Assembly: GCA_022451065.1 (NCBI GenBank)
Contig: JAKUOU010000023.1
Location: 1 to 63,472, forward strand
Reading direction: 5' to 3'
Source of the DNA: Pedosphaera sp.
Lineage (GTDB): Bacteria > Verrucomicrobiota > Verrucomicrobiia > Limisphaerales > UBA1096
Length of the DNA stretch: 63,472 bases
This document shows positions 23,064 through 31,880 of the stretch, piece by piece. Under the pieces are notes generated by a model. That model saw only the letters and a program-made list of their open reading frames with translations, did no database searches and had not been told where the DNA came from. The stretch's first letter is position 1; every line of letters begins with the position of its first letter. The translations under genes and the position numbers were made by a program.

Positions 23064-23098
23064 TATTTCAGTGCGGAAACCAAATTAGAGGATTTTTC

Positions 23099-23842
23099 AT
23101 GCCCCTTCTGGAACTCAGGGACATCCACAAAACGTATCATCTAGGTGGCGAAACCATTCGTGCTCTGGATGGAGTATCTCTAGATATAGATTCTGGTGAA
23201 TTTATCTCCATTATTGGGCCATCTGGCAGCGGTAAATCCACATTGATGCATATCCTGGGATGTTTAGACACGCCCACTTCTGGAACCATTAACCTCGATG
23301 GGATGATGATTCATGATGCCTCTGCACGCCAGTTGGCTGCCATTCGAAACAAGAAGATTGGGTTTGTTTTTCAGTTTTTCAATCTTTTGCCCAAGTTGAC
23401 CGTTCGTCAAAACGTGGAACTGCCGATGATTTACAGTGGACTCAGCGGCAAAGAACGCCGAGAGAGAGCGATGAATTCATTGAGTTCGGTCAATATGGAG
23501 GATCGCAGCAAGCATCGCCCCTCCCAGTTGTCCGGAGGACAACAGCAACGTGCAGCCATCGCCCGGGCTTTGGTGAATGACCCTCGAATCATCTTTGCCG
23601 ACGAACCAACTGGAAACCTTGACTCAAACACCGGCGTGTTGATCCTTGAGATGTTTGATAAACTGCACCAGGAGGGGCGAACTGTCATGCTCGTAACGCA
23701 TGATCCTGAAATTGCGGCGGTCACGCCGCGCCGGATCGAGATTCGTGATGGAAAGATTGCCAACGAAATTGACCCGAAACTGGCCGGAGAAGTCCCAAAG
23801 TTCGACCAGTTCAAAGACGTTAAATCTAAAAAACTGACATGA
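23099..23842 (+). CDS. ABC transporter ATPase, MacB/LolD type
   Basis: Cytoplasmic ATPase that powers the neighbouring permeases. At 247 residues it has Walker A GPSGSGKS (40-47), the Q-loop in FVFQFFNLLPKLTVRQN, the signature LSGGQQQR (about 143-150), Walker B IIFADEPTGNLDS and the H-loop VTHD. The sequence RALDGVSLDIDSGEFISIIG is typical of the LolD/MacB/FtsE group. It is stand-alone, not fused to a permease as in MacB itself. It is the only ATPase in the locus although three permease genes follow; the first begins four bases after its stop. Confidence 0.96.
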   Translation: MPLLELRDIHKTYHLGGETIRALDGVSLDIDSGEFISIIGPSGSGKSTLMHILGCLDTPTSGTINLDGMMIHDASARQLAAIRNKKIGFVFQFFNLLPKLTVRQNVELPMIYSGLSGKERRERAMNSLSSVNMEDRSKHRPSQLSGGQQQRAAIARALVNDPRIIFADEPTGNLDSNTGVLILEMFDKLHQEGRTVMLVTHDPEIAAVTPRRIEIRDGKIANEIDPKLAGEVPKFDQFKDVKSKKLT

Positions 23843-23846
23843 CTTC

Positions 23847-25232
23847 ATGAATTTGGGTTCGATCATCGAAAGTGGATTCAAGGAAATCTGGGCACACTGG
23901 TTCCGGTCGCTGCTCACAATGTTCGGGATTATCCTGGGTGTGGCCAGCCTGGTGACCATGTCCTCCTTTGTTAAAGGAAAGGAAAACCTACTTAAGGATT
24001 CCCTGGCCGAATCCGGAGGACTGGAACGAATCGTTGTGGATGACAACGATGATCTGCCTGATTACCAAAAACATCTTGAAGACGAAGCTAATGGAATGAC
24101 ATTAAAAGATGTTTACGCCTTACAAAAAAATGCACCACTAGTTTATAACGTCACCCCCGTGATTGAAAAAAGAAGCTACCGTGGATCGCTTCGTGTCAGC
24201 AGAAAAGGCAAAAGAGTCCGCTACGCATCAGTAAAGGGAACCTGGCCAAGTCTGCTGGAAATTGAAGAGCACGAACTGGAACACGGACGCGTTTTCTCGG
24301 ACATGGATGATCTGCTAGCCAATCCCGTCTGCATCATTGGAACCCAAATTCGAAATGATCTTTTTGGGGAATACGACAACCAGGGGGAGGAAATCATTCC
24401 CATTGGTGAGAAAATCATGATCAATTATATTCCATTCAAGATCATAGGAATGTTCAAGCAATACATGAGCGAGGAGGATCGAAAAAAGAAAGAAGAAGCC
24501 CGCGCCGCTGGTCAAACGGTGGCACGACGTGATTTTAGAGCAGCTTACATGTCCGGCGACCGCCAATCTGGCACAGCGATGAGAATTTACAGCATGAAGA
24601 ATTCAACCGTTATGATTCCCATCAATACATTGGTTTCGAAGCTTGATTCAGATTATGACAGGGGAAGCAACATGGACCGTTCCTTGTCCAAGGTGGCAAT
24701 GAATATTTACGACGTATCGACGCTCGAAAAATCACTGCAACAGGTTCGCAATGTTCTGATGCAAACCCACAAAGGGTTGGAGGACTTTGAGTTTGAAACG
24801 CAGGAGGGTTTCGCTGGCGACATTAACCTATCGATCCAAAATGAACGAATCAGCGGGATGTTCATAGCGGGCATCTGCCTACTGGTTGGCGGCATTGGTA
24901 TTATAAACATCATGCTTTCCAGTATCTCAGAACGCGTCCGGGAAATTGGCATCCGAAAATCTATAGGAGCGACAAATATGGATGTTTTTCTGCAGATTTT
25001 GACGGAGAGTATTGTCATTGCCGTTGCTGGCGGGTTGGCTGGGATAATGCTCTCTCCAATTCTGGTCAACACACTGGCAAGTTTTGCCGACGGCACCACC
25101 CCCCCTGTAATGACGGCCTTTGCAATGGCAGTCGCATTCGGCTTCAGTGTGATCACCGGTAGTCTGGCCGGTCTTTTCCCTGCCATCAAGGCAGCGAAAC
25201 TCGATCCTATCCAGGCATTACGCTACGATTAA
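23847..25232 (+). CDS. ABC exporter permease 1 (MacB/FtsX type)
   Basis: Inner-membrane permease with a first membrane helix after HWFRSLLTMFGIILGVASLVTMS, a large periplasmic MacB_PCD domain (about 45-335), and three C-terminal helices (about 340-455). It ends AAKLDPIQALRYD, the standard finish of the family. The periplasmic domain has a Lys/Arg/Glu-rich insert at about 210-240 (EEDRKKKEEARAAG). It is the first of three tandem paralogues sharing one ATPase and adaptor. The substrate is unknown; lipoproteins, antibiotics, peptides and siderophores are exported by relatives. Confidence 0.92.
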   Translation: MNLGSIIESGFKEIWAHWFRSLLTMFGIILGVASLVTMSSFVKGKENLLKDSLAESGGLERIVVDDNDDLPDYQKHLEDEANGMTLKDVYALQKNAPLVYNVTPVIEKRSYRGSLRVSRKGKRVRYASVKGTWPSLLEIEEHELEHGRVFSDMDDLLANPVCIIGTQIRNDLFGEYDNQGEEIIPIGEKIMINYIPFKIIGMFKQYMSEEDRKKKEEARAAGQTVARRDFRAAYMSGDRQSGTAMRIYSMKNSTVMIPINTLVSKLDSDYDRGSNMDRSLSKVAMNIYDVSTLEKSLQQVRNVLMQTHKGLEDFEFETQEGFAGDINLSIQNERISGMFIAGICLLVGGIGIINIMLSSISERVREIGIRKSIGATNMDVFLQILTESIVIAVAGGLAGIMLSPILVNTLASFADGTTPPVMTAFAMAVAFGFSVITGSLAGLFPAIKAAKLDPIQALRYD

Positions 25233-25244
25233 TCCAATCGGAGG

Positions 25245-26654
25245 ATGATCTTTTTAAACACACTCATGATTGGACTGAGGGAAATCGGATCCCACTGGTT
25301 TCGCTCCACGTTGACAATCCTAGGGGTGGTGCTCGGGATCGTCAGCCTGGTGACCATGTCCGCAATTGTAAAGGGAATGGAGAATGCGATGAAGGAACAA
25401 ATGGTCGTTTACGGCGGAGCGGATAAGATCAACATCGATGAGGATGAGCCACCCAGTTACCAGGAACACAAACAAGATTACTCCCCGGGCATCACCGTCC
25501 AGGATGCCTATGCACTAAAGAAAAATGCCACGCTGCTTCAATGCATTTCTCCAGAGATGCGCTGGTCATATGGGCGCGCAAGCTACCAGGACAAACGGAC
25601 CTATCTTTCCTCTTTTGTGGGTGTCTGGCCGGATATTATGGACATGGAAGGTTATGAAATTGAGCATGGCCGTTTTTTCAGTTCCTATGAGGATCATATT
25701 GCAAAGAATGTTTGCGTAATCGGAGCCGATATTCGCGATCGATTATTCGGACCCACTAATCCGGATGGCACACCACTTGACCCGGTTGGTAAAAAGATCA
25801 ATATCAACTATATACCGTTCCAGATTGTCGGTATGTACAAAAAACTGGAAAGTGAAGCAGACCGCAAAAAACGGGAATACCAGTTACAGCAACAACAATC
25901 CCGCGGCGGCCCAGCCCGCGGCAGATCGTCTGGTCGCTATTCCAACCGCGACCGTTTTTGGCATAGAAACAACGTTGCACATATTCCATTGAATACAATG
26001 TGGATGAAGTTTCGTATGGCAACCTCCAGTGCTTCCGGTTCCATTAAGGGTAGGTTTTCCACCAGCGGATCCTCAGAACCCGAAGTCTTTGCCCCAGATC
26101 CCAAACTCAGTGATTTCGATGTTAAAGCACTAAATGTGGATGTTCTGGACAAGGCCATGGGGCAAATTCGAAATGTAATGGTTCGCTCCCATAATGGAAT
26201 TGAAGATTTCTCATTTCGGACACAGGAAAGTGTATTAACCAATATCAATAAACGCTTGAACAGCGCCCAAATTATCAGGGGCATTATTGCCGCATTAAGC
26301 CTGATAGTAGGAGGGATAGGCATCATGAACATCATGCTTGCCAGCATCAATGAACGCATTCGGGAAATCGGCACATTCAAGGCCATGGGCGCTACGGGGT
26401 CTGTCGTGTTTCTACAGATTATTATGGAAAGTCTCTCCTTGGCCCTCCTCGGTGGATTGTTTGGTATCCCAGCTTCATATGGTTCAGTTTGGCTGCTGAC
26501 CCAAATGGTCCCCACAGAGAATACTCCCCAAATAACCGCCGAAGTGCTCGCCATTGGCATCGCTTTCAGTGGTTGCGTTGGTCTCATGGCTGGACTTTTC
26601 CCCGCCTTCAAGGCCTCTAGACTGGATCCTATTGAAGCTCTCCGATACGAGTAG
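25245..26654 (+). CDS. ABC exporter permease 2 (MacB/FtsX type)
   Basis: Second paralogue, 469 residues: first helix after HWFRSTLTILGVVLGIVSLVTMSAIVKG, the periplasmic domain, three C-terminal helices with IGGIGIMNIMLASINERIREIG, and the ending ASRLDPIEALRYE. Its periplasmic insert at about 205-245 is the longest of the three and rich in Gln, Gly, Arg and Ser. It starts 12 bases after permease 1 and lies closer in sequence to permease 3, with which it shares the YGGxxKxxI segment. A heterodimer of two paralogues on one ATPase dimer is possible but not shown. Confidence 0.92.
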   Translation: MIFLNTLMIGLREIGSHWFRSTLTILGVVLGIVSLVTMSAIVKGMENAMKEQMVVYGGADKINIDEDEPPSYQEHKQDYSPGITVQDAYALKKNATLLQCISPEMRWSYGRASYQDKRTYLSSFVGVWPDIMDMEGYEIEHGRFFSSYEDHIAKNVCVIGADIRDRLFGPTNPDGTPLDPVGKKININYIPFQIVGMYKKLESEADRKKREYQLQQQQSRGGPARGRSSGRYSNRDRFWHRNNVAHIPLNTMWMKFRMATSSASGSIKGRFSTSGSSEPEVFAPDPKLSDFDVKALNVDVLDKAMGQIRNVMVRSHNGIEDFSFRTQESVLTNINKRLNSAQIIRGIIAALSLIVGGIGIMNIMLASINERIREIGTFKAMGATGSVVFLQIIMESLSLALLGGLFGIPASYGSVWLLTQMVPTENTPQITAEVLAIGIAFSGCVGLMAGLFPAFKASRLDPIEALRYE

Positions 26655-26723
26655 CGGCCATTTCACAGGGAAATCTTTCACTGTGTTTTAAGATGCTGCC
26701 TCGCCACCCGCTGCAGCCGTCTA

Positions 26724-28070
26724 ATGACTTATTTTAACCTGTTCATCCTCGGCTTTCGGGAAGTCTACACGCACTGGTTTCGATCAGTGCTAACCATGCT
26801 CGGGGTTATTCTTGGCGTAGCCAGTGTGGTAACCATGTCCGCCATCGTGGAAGGACTCGAAAAAAGCATGCGGGACAATATTATTATTTATGGTGGCCTG
26901 AACAAAGTACTCATTCGCGATAGCGATCCGCCAGACTATCAGGAGCACATTGCCGACACTTCACCTGGCAAGACACTCAATGACGTCTATGCGCTCAAAC
27001 GAGGGACTACACTGCTTTCTCATGTTTCCCCGGAGATGGGGCACCGTGCCCGCATCACATACCAACGGCGTAGCTGCTATCCTTCCGAGTTCATCGGGGC
27101 CTGGCCGGTCGTGCTGGAAATGAATCGACATACTCTTCAGTACGGACGGTTTTTTAACGAACTGGACGAGCGAGGCGCAAAATCGGTTTGCGTTATCGGC
27201 GCCCACATCCGCAACCGACTGTTCGGAGATCCGAATTTAACCGATCAAGAGATCAATCCGGTGGGCAAAATCATCCAGATTAACCGGCAGCCGTTCACCG
27301 TGATCGGAATGTTCACCGAGTATATGACCGATGCCGAGCGGAAACGAAGGGAACTCGAGAGACAGAAACGCAAAGACCAGACCGGACCCAAGCGTCATAC
27401 CGGATACCGTTCCCGTCGAGACGGCTTTTATCACAAAAATAATGTGGTTTATATCCCGATCAACACCATGTGGATGAGATTCAAAGTCTCCAGTGGAACC
27501 GATGATACCCCAGAACCCAACTTGACAGATATCGATATCAAGGTGGCGGACTTGAACCACATGGAGAAAGCTCTGGATCAGGCTCGTAATATCCTCCTGC
27601 ATACTCACAAAGGAGTTGAGGATTTTGAATTCTCCACTTATGCCAGTCGCATTGCCAGTGCTGAGAAACGCATAAAAAGTGCAAACCTGATTGGGCTCAT
27701 TATCTCAGCGTTGAGCCTATTCGTTGGTGGTATCGGGATCATGAACATCATGCTTGCCAGCATCAACGAACGAATCCGTGAGATCGGCACTTTCAAAGCC
27801 CTAGGAGCTACTAACCTCTCTATTTTTTTTCAAATTATGATGGAAAGTTCTACTCTTGCCATTATGGGTGGATTGGCAGGCCTACCCACTTCGTTCGGAT
27901 CGATTTGGCTGCTCACTCAATTGATTCCTCAGCAGAACGTGCCCATCATCACATCGGCAGCCCTGTTAATAGGACTCACATTCAGTGTCCTTACGGGGAT
28001 GATTGCTGGTTTGTTCCCAGCTTACAAAGCTTCCCAATTGAATCCTATTGAGGCGCTTCGGTACGAGTAG
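26724..28070 (+). CDS. ABC exporter permease 3 (MacB/FtsX type)
   Basis: Third paralogue, 448 residues, with the same plan: HWFRSVLTMLGVILGVASVVTMSAIVEG, a periplasmic domain with a basic insert (DAERKRRELERQKRKDQ, about 205-235), three C-terminal helices and the ending ASQLNPIEALRYE. Unlike the tight spacing before it, 69 bases separate it from permease 2. A stop codon ends the cluster and no outer-membrane channel gene (TolC-like) follows, so the exporter must use a channel encoded elsewhere or work without one. Confidence 0.92.
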   Translation: MTYFNLFILGFREVYTHWFRSVLTMLGVILGVASVVTMSAIVEGLEKSMRDNIIIYGGLNKVLIRDSDPPDYQEHIADTSPGKTLNDVYALKRGTTLLSHVSPEMGHRARITYQRRSCYPSEFIGAWPVVLEMNRHTLQYGRFFNELDERGAKSVCVIGAHIRNRLFGDPNLTDQEINPVGKIIQINRQPFTVIGMFTEYMTDAERKRRELERQKRKDQTGPKRHTGYRSRRDGFYHKNNVVYIPINTMWMRFKVSSGTDDTPEPNLTDIDIKVADLNHMEKALDQARNILLHTHKGVEDFEFSTYASRIASAEKRIKSANLIGLIISALSLFVGGIGIMNIMLASINERIREIGTFKALGATNLSIFFQIMMESSTLAIMGGLAGLPTSFGSIWLLTQLIPQQNVPIITSAALLIGLTFSVLTGMIAGLFPAYKASQLNPIEALRYE

Positions 28071-28145
28071 GCGTGCGCTTGGCGCAGCTGCTCCAATCCG
28101 CATTAGCCTTACATTCGGATGAACTTCTAAGGCTTTCTTGCCTTA

Positions 28146-28526
28146 TTAATCCCGCTTACGCTTGGACTTCCTGTCATCGTCATCTCGGTCCCGGTCATCT
28201 CGGTCCCGGTCATCTCGGTCCCGGTCATCTCGGTCCCGGTCATCTCGGTGGCGATCACCGTCGTGATCATGGTCATGACCAAACAATGCGTCAGAGGTCG
28301 ACGACACCGCTTTTTCGGGAATGTCTATCGTAGCGTTAAATGCCTTGCGGGTGGACTCGAACGGGTGAAACGGAGCCCCAATGACGTAACCGGTCATCCG
28401 GAAGGGATACTTGATCACTTTACCTGTAAGACTCTCTTGATCCCGATGATGACTATGGTGTCCGCAGCCGACAGTGACCAACGCAGCCACCATAATGAAT
28501 AGAATGGATTGAGTTTTTATTTTCAT
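28146..28526 (-). CDS. His/Asp/Arg-rich repeat lipoprotein, 126 aa
   Basis: Signal peptide with lipobox VTVGC (Cys about residue 21), then a His cluster (GHHSHHRDQE). A conserved-looking core follows (KYPFRMTGYVIGAPFHPFESTRKAFNATIDIPEK). The tail has GHDHDHDGDRHRDD followed by a DRDDR repeat and a final KSKRKRD. The tail is encoded by a 15-bp tandem DNA repeat. The His/Asp pattern suggests metal or polyanion binding, but that is inference. It is convergent with permease 3 of the exporter (76 bases between the stops) and divergent from the kinase gene. An opposite-strand frame covers the same DNA but lacks signal and domain features. Confidence 0.65.
   Translation of the reverse strand: MKIKTQSILFIMVAALVTVGCGHHSHHRDQESLTGKVIKYPFRMTGYVIGAPFHPFESTRKAFNATIDIPEKAVSSTSDALFGHDHDHDGDRHRDDRDRDDRDRDDRDRDDRDRDDDDRKSKRKRD
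28181..28252. repeat. 15-bp tandem repeat CATCTCGGTCCCGGT
   Basis: Four perfect copies at 28181-28195, 28196-28210, 28211-28225 and 28226-28240, then a partial copy CATCTCGGTGGC at 28241-28252 (first nine bases identical). It lies inside the C-terminal part of the His/Asp-rich lipoprotein gene and encodes RDDRD units on the minus strand. Because 15 is a multiple of three, copy number can change without a frameshift. Confidence 0.9.
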
Positions 28527-28654
28527 TAGTTAATACGACATCCAGAGGTTTATCATTATACAGAACTGACCGGGCGGTGCTACACCATGCCCGCGGCCGT
28601 GTCAACGACGCAGCCTTGTGAAATGACTGCCTAGCTTCCATCATTGGCCAAGCA

Positions 28655-30388
28655 GTGAGCGACCACGCCAACATTCACCCGGCCATCAAGCCTGCCCAGC
28701 TTCAGCGGCTCTATCAGGTCAGCAAGGTCATCCACTCGGTCCTCGACCAACAGAAGGCGCTCGAGTTGATCGTGCGCGAGGCGGTTGGCCTCGTCAACGC
28801 CACCACCGGCTCGGTCGTGCTCATCAACCCCACTGACAGGTTGCTTGAAATACAGGCCGCGCACGGGCTGTCGGAGGGCTCCTCGCGCCTCAAGCTGCGC
28901 ATGGGCGAGGGCATCACCGGCTGGGTGGCCCAGCACGGTAAACCGGCTCTCGTGCCCGACGTTCGTAAAGACGCCCGCTACGTCAAGGTGCACAATCACA
29001 CCCTCTCGGAGTTGGCGATCCCTCTCGAGGTCAACGGTTCCGTTTGCGGCGTGATCAACGTGGATTCCGACCAGCTAAACGCCTTTTCCGAGACCGACCA
29101 GGCGCTGCTGAGCGAATTGGCCAGCCAGGCGGCCATTGTCATTCACAACGCCTTCCTCTACGAGCGATCGCGCATTCGGGCCAACCTATTCGAATCGCTC
29201 ATCACCGTTGGCCAGGCGATCAACTCCGCTGTTGATCTTGATGACGCCCTGGCCGCTATTACCCGCGAGGCATGTAGCCTGATGAGCGCCCGAACCAGCG
29301 CGCTGCAACTCCTCGACAACAGCGGTGACCGGTTGACCCTCGTGGCCTCGCATGGTGCCGGTGAGGCCTACCTAAACAAGCCGGATGTCGTGGTGTCCGA
29401 TAGCTTCCTAGGCTCGGTGGTGCACCGTATGAGACCGCTGCAGATCGAGAACATCCAAACCTCCAATACCTACCAGCAGCAGAACATGGCGCAGGAGGAG
29501 GGACTCGTCGCCCTGCTGAGTGTACCGCTGGTTTTCGGTGGAAGTGCCATTGGCACGCTGAATATTTACAAGGCTGACGCCTATGTATTCTCCAACGACG
29601 AGATTCGGATTGCCATGGCACTGGCCGAGTTGTCTGCCATCGCGATTGAAAAGGCGCGACTGTTAGAGCACATCGTCGAGTCGGAGGAACATCTGCGGCA
29701 AAACGAAAAACTCTCCGCGCTGGGACTGCTCGCCGGCGAGGTGGCGCACGAGATCCGCAACCCGCTCACTGTCCTCAAGATGCTTTACCACTCGCTTGGC
29801 CTTGAGTTTCCGGCGGACGATCCTCGCGCAGAGGACGTGCGGATCATGGGCGAAAAAATGGATCACTTAAATACAATCGTCGAGCAGATCCTCACCTTCG
29901 CGCGCAACGCCGAACCACAACTACAGCCCACCGACGTCAACAAGCTTATTGACGATCTGCGCCTGCTTGTTCGTCGAAAAATCGCGCAGCAAAATGTTAA
30001 GTTGGAAGCGCGCTTTGAGAAGACTCTGCCGCAGGTTCGTGCCGATGCGCCGCAACTGAGCCAGGTTTTTTTAAACCTCACCCTCAACGCGCTCGAGGCC
30101 ATGCCAGATGGCGGTCGCCTGACGATCGAGACACGGGCGATCCGTCTACCAAGGTCAGCACCGACGCCGACGCACGTCCGGATCGAGTTCACCGATACGG
30201 GATATGGGATGGATACCGCAACACGCGAACGCGCCTTCACCTCGCTGCTAAACACCGGCAAACCAGGAGGCACCGGTCTCGGCCTGGCCATCGTCGGCCG
30301 CATCATCGAGTCCCACAGAGGCCGTATCAAGATCAAGCCAAGCGACGGTGGCACTACCTTCAGCATCCTTCTGCCAGTGGCCGGTTAG
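28655..30388 (+). CDS. soluble GAF-domain sensor histidine kinase
   Basis: 577 residues with no membrane segment. Two GAF domains follow each other: about 20-165 (AVGLVNATTGSVVLIN, GITGWVAQHGKPALVPDV) and about 180-325 (SARTSALQLLDN, GLVALLSVPLVFGGSAIGTLNIYK). Then come a coiled linker, the HisKA dimer helix with the phospho-accepting His365 in GEVAHEIRNPL, and a HATPase domain with NALEAMPDGG, DTGYGM and GGTGLGLAIVGRIIESHRG. Start GTG 28655. It would sense a small cytoplasmic signal and autophosphorylate. No response regulator is nearby, so it is an orphan here. Confidence 0.93.
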   Translation: MSDHANIHPAIKPAQLQRLYQVSKVIHSVLDQQKALELIVREAVGLVNATTGSVVLINPTDRLLEIQAAHGLSEGSSRLKLRMGEGITGWVAQHGKPALVPDVRKDARYVKVHNHTLSELAIPLEVNGSVCGVINVDSDQLNAFSETDQALLSELASQAAIVIHNAFLYERSRIRANLFESLITVGQAINSAVDLDDALAAITREACSLMSARTSALQLLDNSGDRLTLVASHGAGEAYLNKPDVVVSDSFLGSVVHRMRPLQIENIQTSNTYQQQNMAQEEGLVALLSVPLVFGGSAIGTLNIYKADAYVFSNDEIRIAMALAELSAIAIEKARLLEHIVESEEHLRQNEKLSALGLLAGEVAHEIRNPLTVLKMLYHSLGLEFPADDPRAEDVRIMGEKMDHLNTIVEQILTFARNAEPQLQPTDVNKLIDDLRLLVRRKIAQQNVKLEARFEKTLPQVRADAPQLSQVFLNLTLNALEAMPDGGRLTIETRAIRLPRSAPTPTHVRIEFTDTGYGMDTATRERAFTSLLNTGKPGGTGLGLAIVGRIIESHRGRIKIKPSDGGTTFSILLPVAG

Positions 30389-30427
30389 ACGCACGCTTGG
30401 CCAGACGCTAGCTTTGGTTAAGCAACA

Positions 30428-30457
30428 AAAAGCCCGTCCAGTTGTGGACGAGCTTTT
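30428..30457. terminator. bidirectional terminator between the kinase and oxidoreductase genes
   Basis: AAAAGCCCGTCCA (30428-30440), loop GTTG, TGGACGAGCTTTT (30445-30457). The 13-bp stem has a single C-A mismatch, and the outer A and T runs give a U-tract in both directions. It lies 39 bases past the kinase stop and 27 bases from the stop of the minus-strand gene. Confidence 0.8.
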
Positions 30458-30484
30458 GAGTTGAAAGGGTGCCCTAGAACTGGC

Positions 30485-31837
30485 CTAGGCGAAGCGGGTT
30501 TTACCCGGGATGGGGATGGCATAACGGCCGTCCTCGTCCGGCAGAGTCGGCGGAGCCGCTTCCCAACCGAGGACTTCAGGCATTGTGTTTTCGTTGGAGT
30601 TCAACGCATCCTCAGCCGTGATCATTTTGCCAGAATAGGTAGCCATACGACCCATCACGGCGGTCAGCGTGCTGTGTGCGCCATAAAATGCCTCGTTGTA
30701 AGGCTTGTTGTTGCGGATAGCGTCGAACAGGTCATCGTGTTCCTGCTGGTATGGGTTTTTGCCACCGCCCGGAAAGCGCCACGTTTGCTTCCCGTCATTA
30801 TCGGCCAACGCATGAGGGCCGCTCACGCTCGCCCGGCCCTTGGTCCCCTGCACGTGCTCAGAAACGCTGTTCCAGCAGCCACGGATGTGGCGGCACTGGC
30901 TGAACATATAGCTACCGTCGCCATATTTGTACTCGACGGCGTGATGGTCAAAAATTTCACCATGGTCGATACCTGTACGAACCTCGCGACCGCCCATTCC
31001 CTGGCAACTCGCCGGATGAGTGCCCTTGACCCAGTTGATAACGTCGAGATTGTGGATGTGCTGTTCATCGATGTGGTCGCCGCATAGCCAGACGAAGTAG
31101 TACCAGTTGCGCATCTGGTATTCCATCTCGGTGAGTTTACGTCCGGCCCTCTGCTCGAAGCTCTTGCGGTCGCGCACCCAGACGCCGCCGCCGTTCCAAT
31201 AAGCACGCGCGGAGACGATATCACCGATGGCACCGTCCTGTATGCGTTTGATGACTTCCTGATAACCAAGCTGATGGTGGCGCTGGAGACCAACGCCTAC
31301 CTTGAGATTTTTCTTGTTTGCCTCCCGCGCAGCAGCCAGCACCTGGCGAACGCCCTGCCCATCGACGGCAACCGGCTTCTCCATGAATACGTGCTTGCCC
31401 TGTTTGATTGCCTCGGCAAAATGAATCGGCCGAAAGCCTGGAGGCGTCGCCAAGACGACCACGTCGGCCATGCTAATGGCCTTCTTGTAAGCGTCGAAAC
31501 CGATGAACTTGTTTTCCTCCTTCACGTCCGCTTTCAAGCCGTGATTTTTTTTAAGACCATTGAGACTGCCATCCATGCGGTCTTTAAAGGCATCGGCCAT
31601 GGCCACGAGCTTGACGTCGCCAGCGGTACTGAGTGCCTGATTAGCGGCACCGGACCCCCGGCCGCCGCAACCGACCAGCGCCATCTTGACGGTGTCACTA
31701 GCCTGGGCAAACGCGCCGCGCTCGACGGAAAGGCTGCCCAATGCCGCTGCACTGCCGACGATCGTTGAACTGGACTTTAGGAAACCACGACGATCCAGCC
31801 GTGAGTCGTTTTTTTGAGTGTTTTTGCTTTGTTTCAT
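30485..31837 (-). CDS. Tat-exported Gfo/Idh/MocA family oxidoreductase
   Basis: A 450-residue NAD(P)-dependent oxidoreductase or sugar-modifying enzyme. The N-terminus is a twin-arginine signal (RRGFLKSSSTIVGSAAALGSLS). The mature protein has a Rossmann fold (VKMALVGCGGRGSGAANQAL) and the catalytic-type motif EKPVAVDGQGVRQVLAAA, where the Lys in EKP is the family marker. Then comes a beta-sheet substrate domain with many Trp, Tyr and His residues. Such proteins are exported with bound cofactor and are very common in Verrucomicrobia and Planctomycetes, probably for carbohydrate use. The substrate cannot be told. It is probably a single-gene unit, with the next minus-strand gene ending 43 bases upstream. 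Confidence 0.9.
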   Translation of the reverse strand: MKQSKNTQKNDSRLDRRGFLKSSSTIVGSAAALGSLSVERGAFAQASDTVKMALVGCGGRGSGAANQALSTAGDVKLVAMADAFKDRMDGSLNGLKKNHGLKADVKEENKFIGFDAYKKAISMADVVVLATPPGFRPIHFAEAIKQGKHVFMEKPVAVDGQGVRQVLAAAREANKKNLKVGVGLQRHHQLGYQEVIKRIQDGAIGDIVSARAYWNGGGVWVRDRKSFEQRAGRKLTEMEYQMRNWYYFVWLCGDHIDEQHIHNLDVINWVKGTHPASCQGMGGREVRTGIDHGEIFDHHAVEYKYGDGSYMFSQCRHIRGCWNSVSEHVQGTKGRASVSGPHALADNDGKQTWRFPGGGKNPYQQEHDDLFDAIRNNKPYNEAFYGAHSTLTAVMGRMATYSGKMITAEDALNSNENTMPEVLGWEAAPPTLPDEDGRYAIPIPGKTRFA

Positions 31838-31880
31838 TAGACGATATTAGTTTCAAAAGTGTATAGGAACCGGCGGCACT

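Noticed and set aside
23847..28070. Three permeases as a recent tandem amplification
   Set aside because: They differ widely in sequence and insert length and do not share long identical DNA, so duplication is old.
28073..28333. Plus-strand open frame of 86 codons over the tandem repeat
   Set aside because: It is opposite to the lipoprotein gene, has no domain, and its GPGHL repeat arises only from the 15-bp DNA repeat.
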